A stretch of 64,000 nt of DNA from CAXXIC01 sp964534355 (GCA_964534355.1 CAZHNZ010000001.1:36818-100817), one strand, 5' to 3'; counted from the stretch's first letter, positions 48,794-58,187 are shown. Numbers and translations are program-made. Notes: a model not told the origin generated them from the sequence alone.

Positions 48794-51616
48794 ATGAAAG
48801 CATCTGGTCGAATCATGAAAAAGTTACTCTTCTCATTTTTGTTATTTCTCTTTGTTCAATTAGTAAGTGCCGGAAATTTTGTATCAGGTGAAACACGGAT
48901 TTCGCTCAATGGCATGTGGCAATTCAGGACTGATTCCAAGAAAACCGGGGAGTCTCAAAACTATTTTTCATCTCAATTCAACGATTCCGGATGGGAGCGT
49001 ATTGAAGTGCCCGGCAGTTGGGAGCTGGAGAATGAGCATACCAACTACATTGGCAAGAGCTGGTACAGGACTAATTTCGCGACACCCGATAAAGATGGAA
49101 AAAGAGTATATCTGGAATTTGATGCGGTGAGCATGAGTTACCGTGTATTTCTGAATAATAAATTGGTTGCCAAACAGCTGGTTGGCAATTATCGTGAAAG
49201 ATATGATGTGACCGATCTGTTGGATAAATCAAAAAATACCCTGGCAGTAGAGGTGGATAACACCCTGAGCTGGGGCGCTTATTGCAATTTTGGTGGAATA
49301 CGCCGTCCGGTAACCCTTTGTGTGGTTGATCCGGTACATACGGTTCGTCAGGAGGTAATTGCTAAACCTGATTTGATTAAGGGGACTTCTACGGTCAGCA
49401 TAAAAGTTTTTGTAAGGAATGATGCCGAAAGTGCTCAAACTGTTAGTTGCCTGCCTGCTATTTTGTTTGGCGGAAAGAGTGTGTTGAAAACAACGGCGAA
49501 ATTGTTGACTATTGCTGCCAAATCGGAGTCTTCTATCCTGTTTACATACAGTTTGTCAAAAGCACAAACACGCCTTTGGCACATTGACTATCCGAACCTC
49601 TATACTTCTCAAATTCAGTTATCGGCTGGTAAAAAGCTTATTTCGACATTTGCAGACCGCTTTGGTATCCGGAAATTTGAGGCCGTAGGAAACAAAATTA
49701 AGCTCAATGGAGAAGACGTTCGCCTGACGGGCTACAACTGGGTGGCAGATGATCGTTTGACTGCCAATACGCTGCCTGTATGGCGTTACAAAGAAGATAT
49801 AGACCGCATGAAAGAGCTGGGTTGTAATCTGGCCCGTTTGTCGCACCGCCCATTGCCCGAAGAGGTGATGGATTATCTGGATGAGAAAGGTATTATGACT
49901 ATTTCGGAATTCAATAACTGGTCGCATTTTATGAACCCGACTAGCCCTGAACCACGGGAATTTGCCACCAAACTGGTGCGTCAGCAGTTCAACCATGCCA
50001 ATGTAGTGGGATGGAGTGTAGGTAATGAGATGGGGGATAAGACCACACAGCCACAGGTGAACGAATATGTGGAGTCGATAATCAAATACATTAAACAAAA
50101 TCTGGATACGACCCGATTGGTGGCCTATGTGTCGAATACGGCAGATTATCAGACAGATGATGCGGCTAAATATGGTGATATGATTTGGATTAATAAGTAT
50201 TGGAATTATGAGAAAGGGTTGGATAACCTGGCCAAAACATACCCTGATAAAGCCATATTTATGACAGAATATGGTGGATATGGTGTTGAGCAGGGGAATT
50301 TAATATATGATACACCGAATAATACAAAATACAAGGCATTTGTGGTGGATAATTTTGGTGCAAAAGATTACCTGAGCGGATATTCTATCTGGACTTACAA
50401 CGACTACCGCAGCCGTTATCAGTCGCCCAACCCTGCCACGGCAACGCCGATTCATCAAAATCGACAGTGGGGAGTGGTCGATGACTACCGCAATAAGAAA
50501 AGAGCCTACGATCAGATGAAAGATTACTATGCGCCTGTTCGGGCGCTGACAGTTGTCAATTCTAATAAATCGGGACAGGTAACAACCGAGATGACGATTG
50601 TGCCCCGAAATAAAATTGATGTTCCTGCATTTACGCTGTCCGGTTATAAACTGGTTTGGGAAGTTCGGACTAAAACCGGAGCTGTGAAACAGGGATCATT
50701 TATCAATTTGCCTGCGATTAATCCCGGTGATAAAGCGTTGAAATACAGTGCAGTCTGGGCCGGTGGTGATGACGCAGCTTATGTGAAAGTAAATCTGGTA
50801 TCGCCTTTGGGCTATAACGTCAAAGACACAACCCTCTATCTGGCCAAGCCTGCTGCACCCAAAGTTGTGGCAGTGATTCATGCCTGCAAATCAGTGAGGG
50901 TAGTGTTTGAAAAAAATGAATTTTGTAATGAATATGCGCTGAAATATACCGTCAATGGGCAGACTAAAACGACTGCCAAAACGATTGATCATTATATTGA
51001 TCTGAAAAATCTGTCTGTAAATACACCGTGCAGCATCTCTGTTGTGGGGTATAATGATGCCGGAGAGGGAGAATCCTCTGCGCCGGTAACCATTGTTCCT
51101 GTACACGGATTCAAAACATTGCCCCCGGTAGTTTGGGGTATTGTGCCCTCTGCCACCGGTTTCAATGTTGGTTTGGGCTGGGTTTTCTCGGATACCTTCT
51201 ACGAAGCCCGATATACGACCAACCCGTCTGATGAATCGAGTTGGAAGATTCTGACCGGAATTGTATTTGGAGCATTTAAAGTGACCGATATTGAGCCCGG
51301 AAAGAAATATTATGTGCAGGTGCGCAATGCCACACAGTTTGGAGCCAACCGCAGCGAATGGAGTGAAATGCTGGAAGTGACCCCCGGAAAAAAGGCTCTG
51401 ACCGGAAAAGCCAAGATAAATGGATTGTTGAAATCTGATAACGGAACAGTCCTGTCTATCACACCTGCCCGCAATGCTACCTCTTATCGGGTAAGTTACG
51501 ATTTAAACGGAAAACAAATTGAAGAGATCATCAATCGCTCAGAAATTGAGTATTATCTTTTGACGAGTGCCGGTAAAGCAGTTGTGAAGAATGTTCAAAT
51601 TCAGGCCATTCCCTGA
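48794..51616 (+). CDS. glycoside hydrolase family 2 protein with FN3-like C-terminal domains
   Basis: A 940-residue exported enzyme. The signal peptide is MKKLLFSFLLFLFVQLVSAG, starting at the second Met (residue 8, 48815); either ATG is possible. The GH2 order is complete: sugar-binding domain (about 35-190, ISLNGMWQFRTD, WERIEVPGSWELE), immunoglobulin-like domain, then TIM barrel with FGIRKFEAVGNKIKLNGEDVRLTGYNW. The acid/base is Glu412 in SVGNEMGD and the nucleophile Glu492 in MTEYGGYG. Three beta-sandwich repeats of fibronectin type III kind follow (about 690-780, 785-865, 870-940), unusual for GH2. Family members include beta-galactosidase, beta-mannosidase and beta-glucuronidase; specificity is open. 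First gene of the operon under pair 3. Confidence 0.9.
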   Translation: MKASGRIMKKLLFSFLLFLFVQLVSAGNFVSGETRISLNGMWQFRTDSKKTGESQNYFSSQFNDSGWERIEVPGSWELENEHTNYIGKSWYRTNFATPDKDGKRVYLEFDAVSMSYRVFLNNKLVAKQLVGNYRERYDVTDLLDKSKNTLAVEVDNTLSWGAYCNFGGIRRPVTLCVVDPVHTVRQEVIAKPDLIKGTSTVSIKVFVRNDAESAQTVSCLPAILFGGKSVLKTTAKLLTIAAKSESSILFTYSLSKAQTRLWHIDYPNLYTSQIQLSAGKKLISTFADRFGIRKFEAVGNKIKLNGEDVRLTGYNWVADDRLTANTLPVWRYKEDIDRMKELGCNLARLSHRPLPEEVMDYLDEKGIMTISEFNNWSHFMNPTSPEPREFATKLVRQQFNHANVVGWSVGNEMGDKTTQPQVNEYVESIIKYIKQNLDTTRLVAYVSNTADYQTDDAAKYGDMIWINKYWNYEKGLDNLAKTYPDKAIFMTEYGGYGVEQGNLIYDTPNNTKYKAFVVDNFGAKDYLSGYSIWTYNDYRSRYQSPNPATATPIHQNRQWGVVDDYRNKKRAYDQMKDYYAPVRALTVVNSNKSGQVTTEMTIVPRNKIDVPAFTLSGYKLVWEVRTKTGAVKQGSFINLPAINPGDKALKYSAVWAGGDDAAYVKVNLVSPLGYNVKDTTLYLAKPAAPKVVAVIHACKSVRVVFEKNEFCNEYALKYTVNGQTKTTAKTIDHYIDLKNLSVNTPCSISVVGYNDAGEGESSAPVTIVPVHGFKTLPPVVWGIVPSATGFNVGLGWVFSDTFYEARYTTNPSDESSWKILTGIVFGAFKVTDIEPGKKYYVQVRNATQFGANRSEWSEMLEVTPGKKALTGKAKINGLLKSDNGTVLSITPARNATSYRVSYDLNGKQIEEIINRSEIEYYLLTSAGKAVVKNVQIQAIP

Positions 51617-51649
51617 CAAATAATCTATAATCTATAATTTAATCATTTC

Positions 51650-53293
51650 ATGAAACGATTTAGTCTGTTTTTTCTTTCTGTCTTACTTATTGCTTTGGCG
51701 CAAGCACAATGTCCTGCCCCCAAGGCTTACACCAATCCGGTTATACCCGGCTTTTTCCCCGATCCATCTACTATTCGGGTAGGGGAGGATTATTACACCG
51801 TGAATTCGACTTTCGAATATTTCCCGGGGATAATCATTTCTCATTCCAGGGATTTGGTCAATTGGAAGCAAATTGGTCATGTGTTTTCGAAAAGCGAAGA
51901 TCTTGATCTGTCCTACTTCTTTGATGGAATGGGCATTTGGGCACCCGATATCTCGTATTACAACGGAGAGTTTTATATTTTCTTTTGCACGGTGCAGTTG
52001 AGTAAAGATCGCAGCACGAATGTCCGGGGCAATTATGTTACCCGATCAAAGAGCATCAACGGACCGTGGAGTAAGCCGGTACAGATTACTAATTTTGGTA
52101 GTGACCCATCGCACTTTGTAGATGAAGGTGGAGAACATTATATGCTGTTTGCAGCCGGAATTCCTTCGGGTAACGGAGCTAAAATAGTAAAATTAAATAA
52201 AGAGTGCACCAAAATGGTGGAAGAGCCACGCTGGATTGAAACCGAAGGGAAGAAAGCTGCCCCCGAAGGGCCTCACATGTTAAAAAAAGATGGTTATTAC
52301 TACTTTATAATGGCGGCATCGAATGGTCTGTTCAATGGTCACCACATGCTGATAGCCCGATCTAAATCGGTGTATGGTCCATTCGAAAATTCGCCGTACA
52401 ATCCCTATCTGACTCAGCGCGATTCGAATGCGGTTAATTTTCATCAGGGGCATGGTAAAATATTTAATACCCAAAATGGGGAGTGGTTTACCACCGTTCT
52501 ATCGCAACGTTGGGTGTTTGGTGAAATAAAAGGAAAGCGTCGGGGAATCAGTCCGTTAGGTCGCGAAACTTCGCTGGAGCGCATAGCCTGGAGTAAAGAT
52601 GGCTGGCCGATAGCGAATGGCGGCAAAGGACCACTGGATGCTAGTCTTCGTCCCAACCTGCCCTGGACACCACAGTTTAACCCGACAAGTGATAATTTTG
52701 ATCAGCCCAAACTGAGCAGTCAATGGATATACCGCCGCAATCCGGTGTATGAAAATATCAGTCTGACCGAAAAGAAAGGGTCGTTGCGTATTTATACCGG
52801 AAACTTTGATATTGATACCATTCCCGGTCGCAATCTGATTGTACAACGAGAGCGCTGGTTGAAATTTTCTGCCATTACAAAACTAACATTTAATCCTGAC
52901 ACGAAAGAACAAGCCGGATTAGCAGCACATTACGATACCAAAACTTATGCTCGGTTGGGGCTGCAAAGAGGTAAAACAGGTAAACTGCAACTGATACTCG
53001 AAGAGCGCAGATACGGCGTGAAATCGGTAGTGAAAGTGACTGAAAACATCCTGAGCAATACTGTGTATCTGCGAATGACAGTGAATAAACTGCAACGTAG
53101 CTTCTCATACAGCTACGACAACAAAACCTGGATGAGTGCAGGTGAGCTACCTGATGCCGCTTTCCTGAGTGATCAGGGTACAACGCAATGGGGATTTATG
53201 GGAATGACAGTTGGGGTTTACTCTTTCAACCGAGGAACCGGAAAACGCATACCTGCTGATTTCGATTTTGTAAAAATTGAGCCACAGGATTGA
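51650..53293 (+). CDS. glycoside hydrolase family 43 protein 1 (arabinofuranosidase/xylosidase type)
   Basis: A 547-residue enzyme with signal peptide 1-20 (cleaved after LAQAQ). The five-bladed propeller has the GH43 triad: base Asp38 in GFFPDPST, pKa-modulating Asp152 in NFGSDPSHF, and acid Glu206 in APEGPHML. Residues about 340-547 form the concanavalin-like C-terminal domain (DNFDQPKLSSQWIYRRNPVYE) of beta-xylosidase-like GH43. Expected to release L-arabinose or D-xylose from side chains in the periplasm or at the surface. It lies 33 bases after GH2; a T/A-rich leader with two TCTATAA units precedes it. Confidence 0.9.
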   Translation: MKRFSLFFLSVLLIALAQAQCPAPKAYTNPVIPGFFPDPSTIRVGEDYYTVNSTFEYFPGIIISHSRDLVNWKQIGHVFSKSEDLDLSYFFDGMGIWAPDISYYNGEFYIFFCTVQLSKDRSTNVRGNYVTRSKSINGPWSKPVQITNFGSDPSHFVDEGGEHYMLFAAGIPSGNGAKIVKLNKECTKMVEEPRWIETEGKKAAPEGPHMLKKDGYYYFIMAASNGLFNGHHMLIARSKSVYGPFENSPYNPYLTQRDSNAVNFHQGHGKIFNTQNGEWFTTVLSQRWVFGEIKGKRRGISPLGRETSLERIAWSKDGWPIANGGKGPLDASLRPNLPWTPQFNPTSDNFDQPKLSSQWIYRRNPVYENISLTEKKGSLRIYTGNFDIDTIPGRNLIVQRERWLKFSAITKLTFNPDTKEQAGLAAHYDTKTYARLGLQRGKTGKLQLILEERRYGVKSVVKVTENILSNTVYLRMTVNKLQRSFSYSYDNKTWMSAGELPDAAFLSDQGTTQWGFMGMTVGVYSFNRGTGKRIPADFDFVKIEPQD

Positions 53294-53303
53294 TTATTTT
53301 GTA

Positions 53304-53311
53304 TACTTTTG
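53304..53311 (+). promoter_or_regulatory. possible -7 element ahead of the second GH43 gene
   Basis: TACTTTTG matches TAnnTTTG directly before the hairpin at 53312-53361. No TTG lies at the right distance. If used, the mRNA would begin inside the hairpin. Confidence 0.3.
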
Positions 53312-53361
53312 CGACAAACTACATTTGACCGATAATTCGGATGTAGTTTGTCGTTTTTTTT
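53312..53361 (+). terminator. strong hairpin with T run between the two GH43 genes
   Basis: CGACAAACTACAT (53312-53324) and ATGTAGTTTGTCG (53341-53353) form a perfect 13-pair stem with a 16-base loop and a run of eight T's. It would end the GH2-GH43 transcript, or reduce expression of the second GH43 gene, which starts only 28 bases on. Confidence 0.88.
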
Positions 53362-53388
53362 CTGATAATCTATTGAAATTCTAATCTA

Positions 53389-55047
53389 ATGAAATCTAAT
53401 CTGATAATTCTGTTTTTTGTTGCTTTGCCTCTGTGTTTAATCGCGCAAAGCAAGAAAGCCACATTCGACTATTTCGAATACAACGGAAATGATAACTGTT
53501 TCGGGCAAAAAATCAATCCGAAAACAGAGTACCGCAATCCTATTTTGCCTGGTATGTACCCCGATCCGAGCATTTGCCGACGGGGAAAGGATTATTTCCT
53601 GATCAATTCTACGTTCAGTTATTTCCCCGGAATTCCGATTTTTCATAGTACCGATTTGGTGAGTTGGAAGCAGATTGGGCATGTGCTCGACCGACCATCT
53701 CAGCTCAAACTGGATGGATTAGGCATGTCGGGTGGTGTATATGCACCGGCTATTGAATACAATGAAAAGAATCAAACCTTCTACGTTATCAATACCGTTG
53801 TCGGTGGCATTGGCAACTTTATTGTAAAAACAAAAGATCCGTTTAAAGGGTGGAGCGAACCGATAAAATTACCCGAAGTAAAAGGTATTGATCCGTCTCT
53901 CTTTTTCGATAACGATGGAAAAAGCTACATCGTTTGCAGTCAGGCAAGTCCCGCGCCCAAGTGGAGCGGACATAGTGTTATCTGGATGCATGAGTTTGAT
54001 ACAGAGAATGATAAAGCCTCTGTCGAACGGCAGATTGTGGTAGATGGCGGACCTGATACGATAAATCATCCGCGCTGGCTGGAAGGTCCGCACATTTACA
54101 AAGAAAATGGATATTACTATTTAATGGCTGCAGAAGGCGGAACGCAGTCGGGGCATAAAGAGGTGATATTCAGGAGTAAGAGTACGAAAGGCCCCTATGT
54201 GCAGGCCCCCAATAATCCGATACTAACGCAGCTCGGACTACCGGTAGACCGCAAAGATAAGGTGACCAATGTTGGCCATGCCGATTTGGTGAAAACGGCC
54301 CGGGGAGAGTGGTTTTCTGTTTTTTTGGGTTGTCGTCCTTATGCCGATGAGCAGTTTAATACCGGTCGGGAGACTTTTTTGCTTCCGGTGAAATGGGTGG
54401 ATGGCTTTCCTGTGATTCTTGATAATGGAAAAAGCGTGCCACCGGTGGTTTCCAAAAGTGGAATTACGTCTGGCGGCAATTCCCTGACAGGGAATTTTGT
54501 TTGGCGGGATGATTTTAATTCACCCGAATTGGGCATGAAGTGGAATACCATCCGTACACCCCGTGAACAGTGGTGGAAAATAGCTAACGGTAAAATAGAA
54601 CTAGACGTTTTACCCCGAAGTCTGAGTCAGCTTGTTAATCCTGCTTTTCTGGGACGTCGTCAGCAACACCTTAATTTTGAGGCAACTACTTCGTTGAATT
54701 ATACACCCGGGGCTGAAAAAGAATTCGCCGGACTGGCCTATATTCAGAATGAAAAGAACTATCTGTCGATAGGTAAAACGCTGATTTCAGGCAAGTTGAT
54801 GGTGGTTTTGTACCGGGTAGAGAATGGCGCGAGCAAAGCCGTAGCTCAAAAAGAGCTATCTGCCGGTGGTGAATTGACTCTGCGTATCTCTGCCAAAGAG
54901 GGAGTCGCCTCGTTTTATTTTTACTCAAAAAATCAAAAGCCTGTTTTGTTGGCTGAAAATGTGGATATTACCCATTTGAGCACCAAAAAAGCAAAAGGCT
55001 TTATCGGCTCATACGTGGGAATGTATGCTACTTCTCTGGGGAATTAA
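53389..55047 (+). CDS. glycoside hydrolase family 43 protein 2
   Basis: A 552-residue exported enzyme (signal peptide 1-20, cleaved near LIAQS). The triad is Asp59 in GMYPDPSI, Asp168 in KGIDPSLFF and Glu232 in LEGPHIYK. A C-terminal concanavalin-like domain follows from about residue 365 (FVWRDDFNSPELGMKWNTI). It is related to, but clearly different from, the first GH43 (the propeller lacks the SDPSHF motif), so different linkages are likely. The upstream hairpin terminator suggests reduced read-through. Its 3' end overlaps the convergent regulator gene by 20 bases. Confidence 0.9.
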   Translation: MKSNLIILFFVALPLCLIAQSKKATFDYFEYNGNDNCFGQKINPKTEYRNPILPGMYPDPSICRRGKDYFLINSTFSYFPGIPIFHSTDLVSWKQIGHVLDRPSQLKLDGLGMSGGVYAPAIEYNEKNQTFYVINTVVGGIGNFIVKTKDPFKGWSEPIKLPEVKGIDPSLFFDNDGKSYIVCSQASPAPKWSGHSVIWMHEFDTENDKASVERQIVVDGGPDTINHPRWLEGPHIYKENGYYYLMAAEGGTQSGHKEVIFRSKSTKGPYVQAPNNPILTQLGLPVDRKDKVTNVGHADLVKTARGEWFSVFLGCRPYADEQFNTGRETFLLPVKWVDGFPVILDNGKSVPPVVSKSGITSGGNSLTGNFVWRDDFNSPELGMKWNTIRTPREQWWKIANGKIELDVLPRSLSQLVNPAFLGRRQQHLNFEATTSLNYTPGAEKEFAGLAYIQNEKNYLSIGKTLISGKLMVVLYRVENGASKAVAQKELSAGGELTLRISAKEGVASFYFYSKNQKPVLLAENVDITHLSTKKAKGFIGSYVGMYATSLGN

Positions 55048-56329
55048 TTTCGGGAAATTTGAAGACATCACGCCCCCGGATATCAGATAAACGATAGCTT
55101 CTCAGGTATCCGTTTCCCTGAAAAATAACTGTGACGCCCATAATTTCGCCAATACTTTGCTCATAGGAGTTAGAATATCTCTTTATATTATTTACAAAGA
55201 TGGTAATCTGTTTGTTTCTGTTTTCGATACGTAGTTTTTGCCAATCGGCAAGATTGAAAACAAAGTCAGACAGTTTATCATTTTTGTTATCAAGTCTTTT
55301 TTCGCTTAGTCTGAATCGTACCCAATAGCTGCATCCGGGGTTTGTAAAATGGAGTTTGATGCTCTCTTTTCGACCGGTTACCACCAAAAATACCGAGTTA
55401 CAGGTAGATCCTGCCCATGTATTTGAATTTTTCAATGTCGTTTCCAACGTAAAATTATCGTCTTTTATTCCCGTTGGTTTGTAATTTTCTACCCTCACCT
55501 CTACGAGTCTGCTTGTATCCATGCCCAATCCGTGAATTTCAGATTTATTCGGACAAAAAATGCTGTCTCTGGTGTATTTTGCAACGTTGATGGGATAAAA
55601 GTGTTGCATTTGTTTCTGTTGGTGGTACATCCCAAAAGCTTCCCACCCGTTTGTAGGCACGAAAACCGGTGTTATGTCAGAAATAATTTTGTCGTTTTTC
55701 CACATTCTGACTTTAAAAAAACCCGGATATTGGTAATAATAGGATGCTCTTTTTCTTATTCCACCGGCAACAGGTAGAGGCGTGAAATTCCCGTCAAAAC
55801 AAATGCTGAAACTATCTTTGTTGTTGGGAGTTGTATATTCAAATTCTGCGGACTTCGGAATTCTGCCCTCGGTAGAAATCAGTGTAATGTTCGCCGCTCT
55901 TTCGATAGAGTCTTCATTGTTGTTTTTGAAAAAATAATAGCCCGAAATGACTAATAAAAGAACAGCAAGTGTTGCAACATAAATAAGAGATTGAACTTTT
56001 TTAGGAGGGCTTGTTTGTATGTCGGTTGTAATTTGTTCGTCAGAGGTAATTTCGGACGTTGTGATTTCTGGTAGAGTGCTCTCGTTTTTGGTGTAGTTGA
56101 CAAATTTCTTTAAAGCAAGGATGGTTGCCTTCTGTGGGAGGTAGTATTCGTCTGTTTTTATCTTTCCGAAAATCCGTTTCAGGGTGTGAGCGCTGATGTT
56201 AGTTTTGGTTTCTTTCAAAATCTCGAAGTTCAGATCCTCAAAATCTCTGTTTTTCCAATTCGCAGACGAGCCTCTGCCGAATTTTTGTTCGATAAGAGAC
56301 AGGATTGAAGTGAAATCTTTGTTATTCAT
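55028..56329 (-). CDS. membrane-anchored putative regulator with PKD-like sensor domain
   Basis: A 433-residue protein. The ATG at 56329 (MNNKDFTSILSLIEQKFGRG) is preferred to an upstream one because the promoter would leave a 67-base leader. Residues 1-80 are cytoplasmic and resemble a helical domain seen at the start of Bacteroidota putative regulators (ISAHTLKRIFGKIKTDEYYLPQKATILALKKFVNY). A Ser/Thr/Glu-rich linker and one membrane helix (about 114-134) follow. Outside lie a PKD-like beta domain (about 158-222, with ASYYYQYPGFFKVRMWKN) and a C-terminal beta-sandwich (about 225-433). It stands divergently from the GH16 gene, suggesting it senses a glycan outside and controls that enzyme set. 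Neither the DNA-binding activity nor the ligand is established; I know of no named family. Confidence 0.6.
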   Translation of the reverse strand: MNNKDFTSILSLIEQKFGRGSSANWKNRDFEDLNFEILKETKTNISAHTLKRIFGKIKTDEYYLPQKATILALKKFVNYTKNESTLPEITTSEITSDEQITTDIQTSPPKKVQSLIYVATLAVLLLVISGYYFFKNNNEDSIERAANITLISTEGRIPKSAEFEYTTPNNKDSFSICFDGNFTPLPVAGGIRKRASYYYQYPGFFKVRMWKNDKIISDITPVFVPTNGWEAFGMYHQQKQMQHFYPINVAKYTRDSIFCPNKSEIHGLGMDTSRLVEVRVENYKPTGIKDDNFTLETTLKNSNTWAGSTCNSVFLVVTGRKESIKLHFTNPGCSYWVRFRLSEKRLDNKNDKLSDFVFNLADWQKLRIENRNKQITIFVNNIKRYSNSYEQSIGEIMGVTVIFQGNGYLRSYRLSDIRGRDVFKFPEINSPEK

Positions 56330-56402
56330 GATTTGTTGTGTCGTGGTAATGTGTTGAATAATAGAATGATAGGTTGTGCATTTTATGCAATGAATTTGCA
56401 TT

Positions 56403-56433
56403 CAAAGATAAATGATTTTTATCGTTTAAACAA
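56403..56433 (-). promoter_or_regulatory. promoter of the membrane-anchored regulator gene
   Basis: On the minus strand TTG (56433-56431), 20 bases, then TATCTTTG (56410-56403). Both elements fit the consensus, giving a leader of about 67 bases. Confidence 0.72.
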
Positions 56434-56434
56434 C

Positions 56435-56442
56435 TAATTTTG
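56435..56442 (+). promoter_or_regulatory. possible -7 element for the GH16 operon
   Basis: TAATTTTG matches TAnnTTTG and touches the -33 element of the divergent promoter, so the two could exclude each other. There is no TTG at the expected distance, and the leader would be about 135 bases. Confidence 0.35.
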
Positions 56443-56547
56443 GGATAGAAATCTGTTTCATTATTTTTTTTTGAAACAAAGGTCAATCTGTTATAAATCT
56501 ATTTTTTTTGAGGATGAAAGCCTCTTAACCTATATCTATTCTATCTT

Positions 56548-56576
56548 CTAATCTAATCTAATCTAATCTATCTATC
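56548..56576 (+). repeat. 5-base tandem repeat in the GH16 leader
   Basis: Four copies of CTAAT (56548-56567) followed by two CTAT(C) units, 10-40 bases before the GH16 start. Short tandem repeats of this kind can change length by slippage and alter expression. Confidence 0.7.
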
Positions 56577-56585
56577 TTTTTTCTT

Positions 56586-58187
56586 ATGAAGAATTTTTTT
56601 TTTATTAAGTGTTGTGTTGTGTTGTGTTTTTCAATTGTAGGTGCCAATTCCGGATCTTCACAGGTCCGGAATTCGGCCTACATCCCTTCTGGCTATGAAC
56701 TTGTTTTTAGCGATGAATTTGATAACGCGGCAACGAAAAATGTAAACTGGAAACCCGATAGTCGGGACACGCGTGGTACAGACTGGAACACGTATGGCGT
56801 GATCGAAAATGGGGTAATGAAATTGAAGAATTTAAAGATACCCAAAAATGACACAACCTTAAGATGGTCTGCACCCAGTTGTCAGGGTAAAAAATACTAT
56901 AAATACGGATATTTTGAATGCCGCTATAAATACGCAGCCTCTATTGGATTTAATAACTCTTTCTGGATGCTGGGAGCACCACAGATGAGCAAAGATTATA
57001 TCGAGATCGACATCAATGAGGGTCAGGTAGATGAAGGCGGACAACGCAATAAAGCATCCTGGCTGGCAGCCGGTGGTCTTCTCTCGCTCGACCAGGTTCG
57101 ACCCATGACGCTCGATCATGGTAACGGCAACTGTACACGTCCGGCTTACTTTTATACTTCTACCGATCTGAGTGCTGATTTTCATACCTACGGTTTTTTG
57201 TGGACTCCGGATACTTTGAGCTATTACTTTGATGGGAAATTGTTGTTGAAACACCCCAACAAGCGTGTTTACAAAAACGAACCAGTTTACAGATTGCTGA
57301 ACTATCCGATGAATATTTATCTCAGTACCCTGAATTATACTTATAAAGCGGCAACTGCTACAATGGTTGAGTCTTCGATGGACATTGATTATGTACGCGT
57401 ATATCAAATTCCCGGCCTAATAGATGAAAAACCGCCGGTTTCTGGTGGTAACCTGTTGAAAAATAGTGGGTTTGGAGCTTATGATGATGAACATTATGGT
57501 GGAGGTTTGTATTCGTGGAATTCAGCTGTGGGAGGTGTTGACAGCCTGTTCTATTCTTCTACGTTGACAGCGGCCAGAACTTCTCCCATGTATGCCCCCA
57601 ATCAAAATATAAATGTATTACCTGCGGGAGATTACAACTTAACCTTCAAAGCCCGCGTAATGGATACAACTTTGAATACAGCTTCGTGGAGACTAAAAAT
57701 CAGCAACAGCGATAATTTGTCGGCATCGGTATTGTCGAAGCTGACAAGTGTTAGCGGCGGTGGTGGAGTATCGGGTACAGAGGTGTTGATAAACAAATCG
57801 CATGCGCCTGTATTCAAAAGCTTTTCGTACCGTTTTACTGTGAAAGAGCCGTCAGCCTCGGCTACCTATACCCGGGTTATGTTTTATCAGAATAACCCCA
57901 AAGGCGCTGCCACATTTCAGCTGGATGATGTAGTGATTTCGCCGGTTGGGACACCGGTTATCAACGAAGTTAAAACGAATGTAAATGCGTTTGGTGGTGT
58001 AGGTTCAATTTCTGTAAGAGGAGATTTAACCGGGCTTGAGATCAGTGTCTATAATCCTTCAGGGATGCTCGTAAAGCAGTTGTCCGGTGAGAATGCAAAA
58101 CATTTTCCAATGGAAAAAGGTGTCTATTTTGTGCGTGTAAAAAATGGAAAATCACTATCTTTGACGTTTAAGGTTGTTGTAGTGTAA
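56586..58187 (+). CDS. glycoside hydrolase family 16 protein 1 with T9SS sorting domain
   Basis: A 533-residue secreted endo-glycanase. Signal peptide 1-25. The GH16 jelly roll (about 35-280, YELVFSDEFDNAATKNVNWK, YKYGYFECRYKYAASIGFNNSFW) carries the catalytic motif Glu140-x-Asp142-x-x-Glu145 in YIEIDINEG, with Glu140 as nucleophile and Glu145 as acid/base. A carbohydrate-binding-like beta domain follows (about 290-460), then a type A sorting domain (about 465-533, ISVYNPSGMLVKQLSG, EKGVYFVRVKNGKSL). It should act at the cell surface on a beta-1,3- or beta-1,4-linked gluco- or galacto-polymer. First gene of the second enzyme set, divergent from the membrane regulator. Confidence 0.88.
   Translation: MKNFFFIKCCVVLCFSIVGANSGSSQVRNSAYIPSGYELVFSDEFDNAATKNVNWKPDSRDTRGTDWNTYGVIENGVMKLKNLKIPKNDTTLRWSAPSCQGKKYYKYGYFECRYKYAASIGFNNSFWMLGAPQMSKDYIEIDINEGQVDEGGQRNKASWLAAGGLLSLDQVRPMTLDHGNGNCTRPAYFYTSTDLSADFHTYGFLWTPDTLSYYFDGKLLLKHPNKRVYKNEPVYRLLNYPMNIYLSTLNYTYKAATATMVESSMDIDYVRVYQIPGLIDEKPPVSGGNLLKNSGFGAYDDEHYGGGLYSWNSAVGGVDSLFYSSTLTAARTSPMYAPNQNINVLPAGDYNLTFKARVMDTTLNTASWRLKISNSDNLSASVLSKLTSVSGGGGVSGTEVLINKSHAPVFKSFSYRFTVKEPSASATYTRVMFYQNNPKGAATFQLDDVVISPVGTPVINEVKTNVNAFGGVGSISVRGDLTGLEISVYNPSGMLVKQLSGENAKHFPMEKGVYFVRVKNGKSLSLTFKVVVV

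Noticed and set aside
56424..56431. GTTTAAAC as a seventh operator near the GH16 genes
   Set aside because: It lacks the central CG and the TGTAAACG half-site, so it is not a match to the LacI-type operator.
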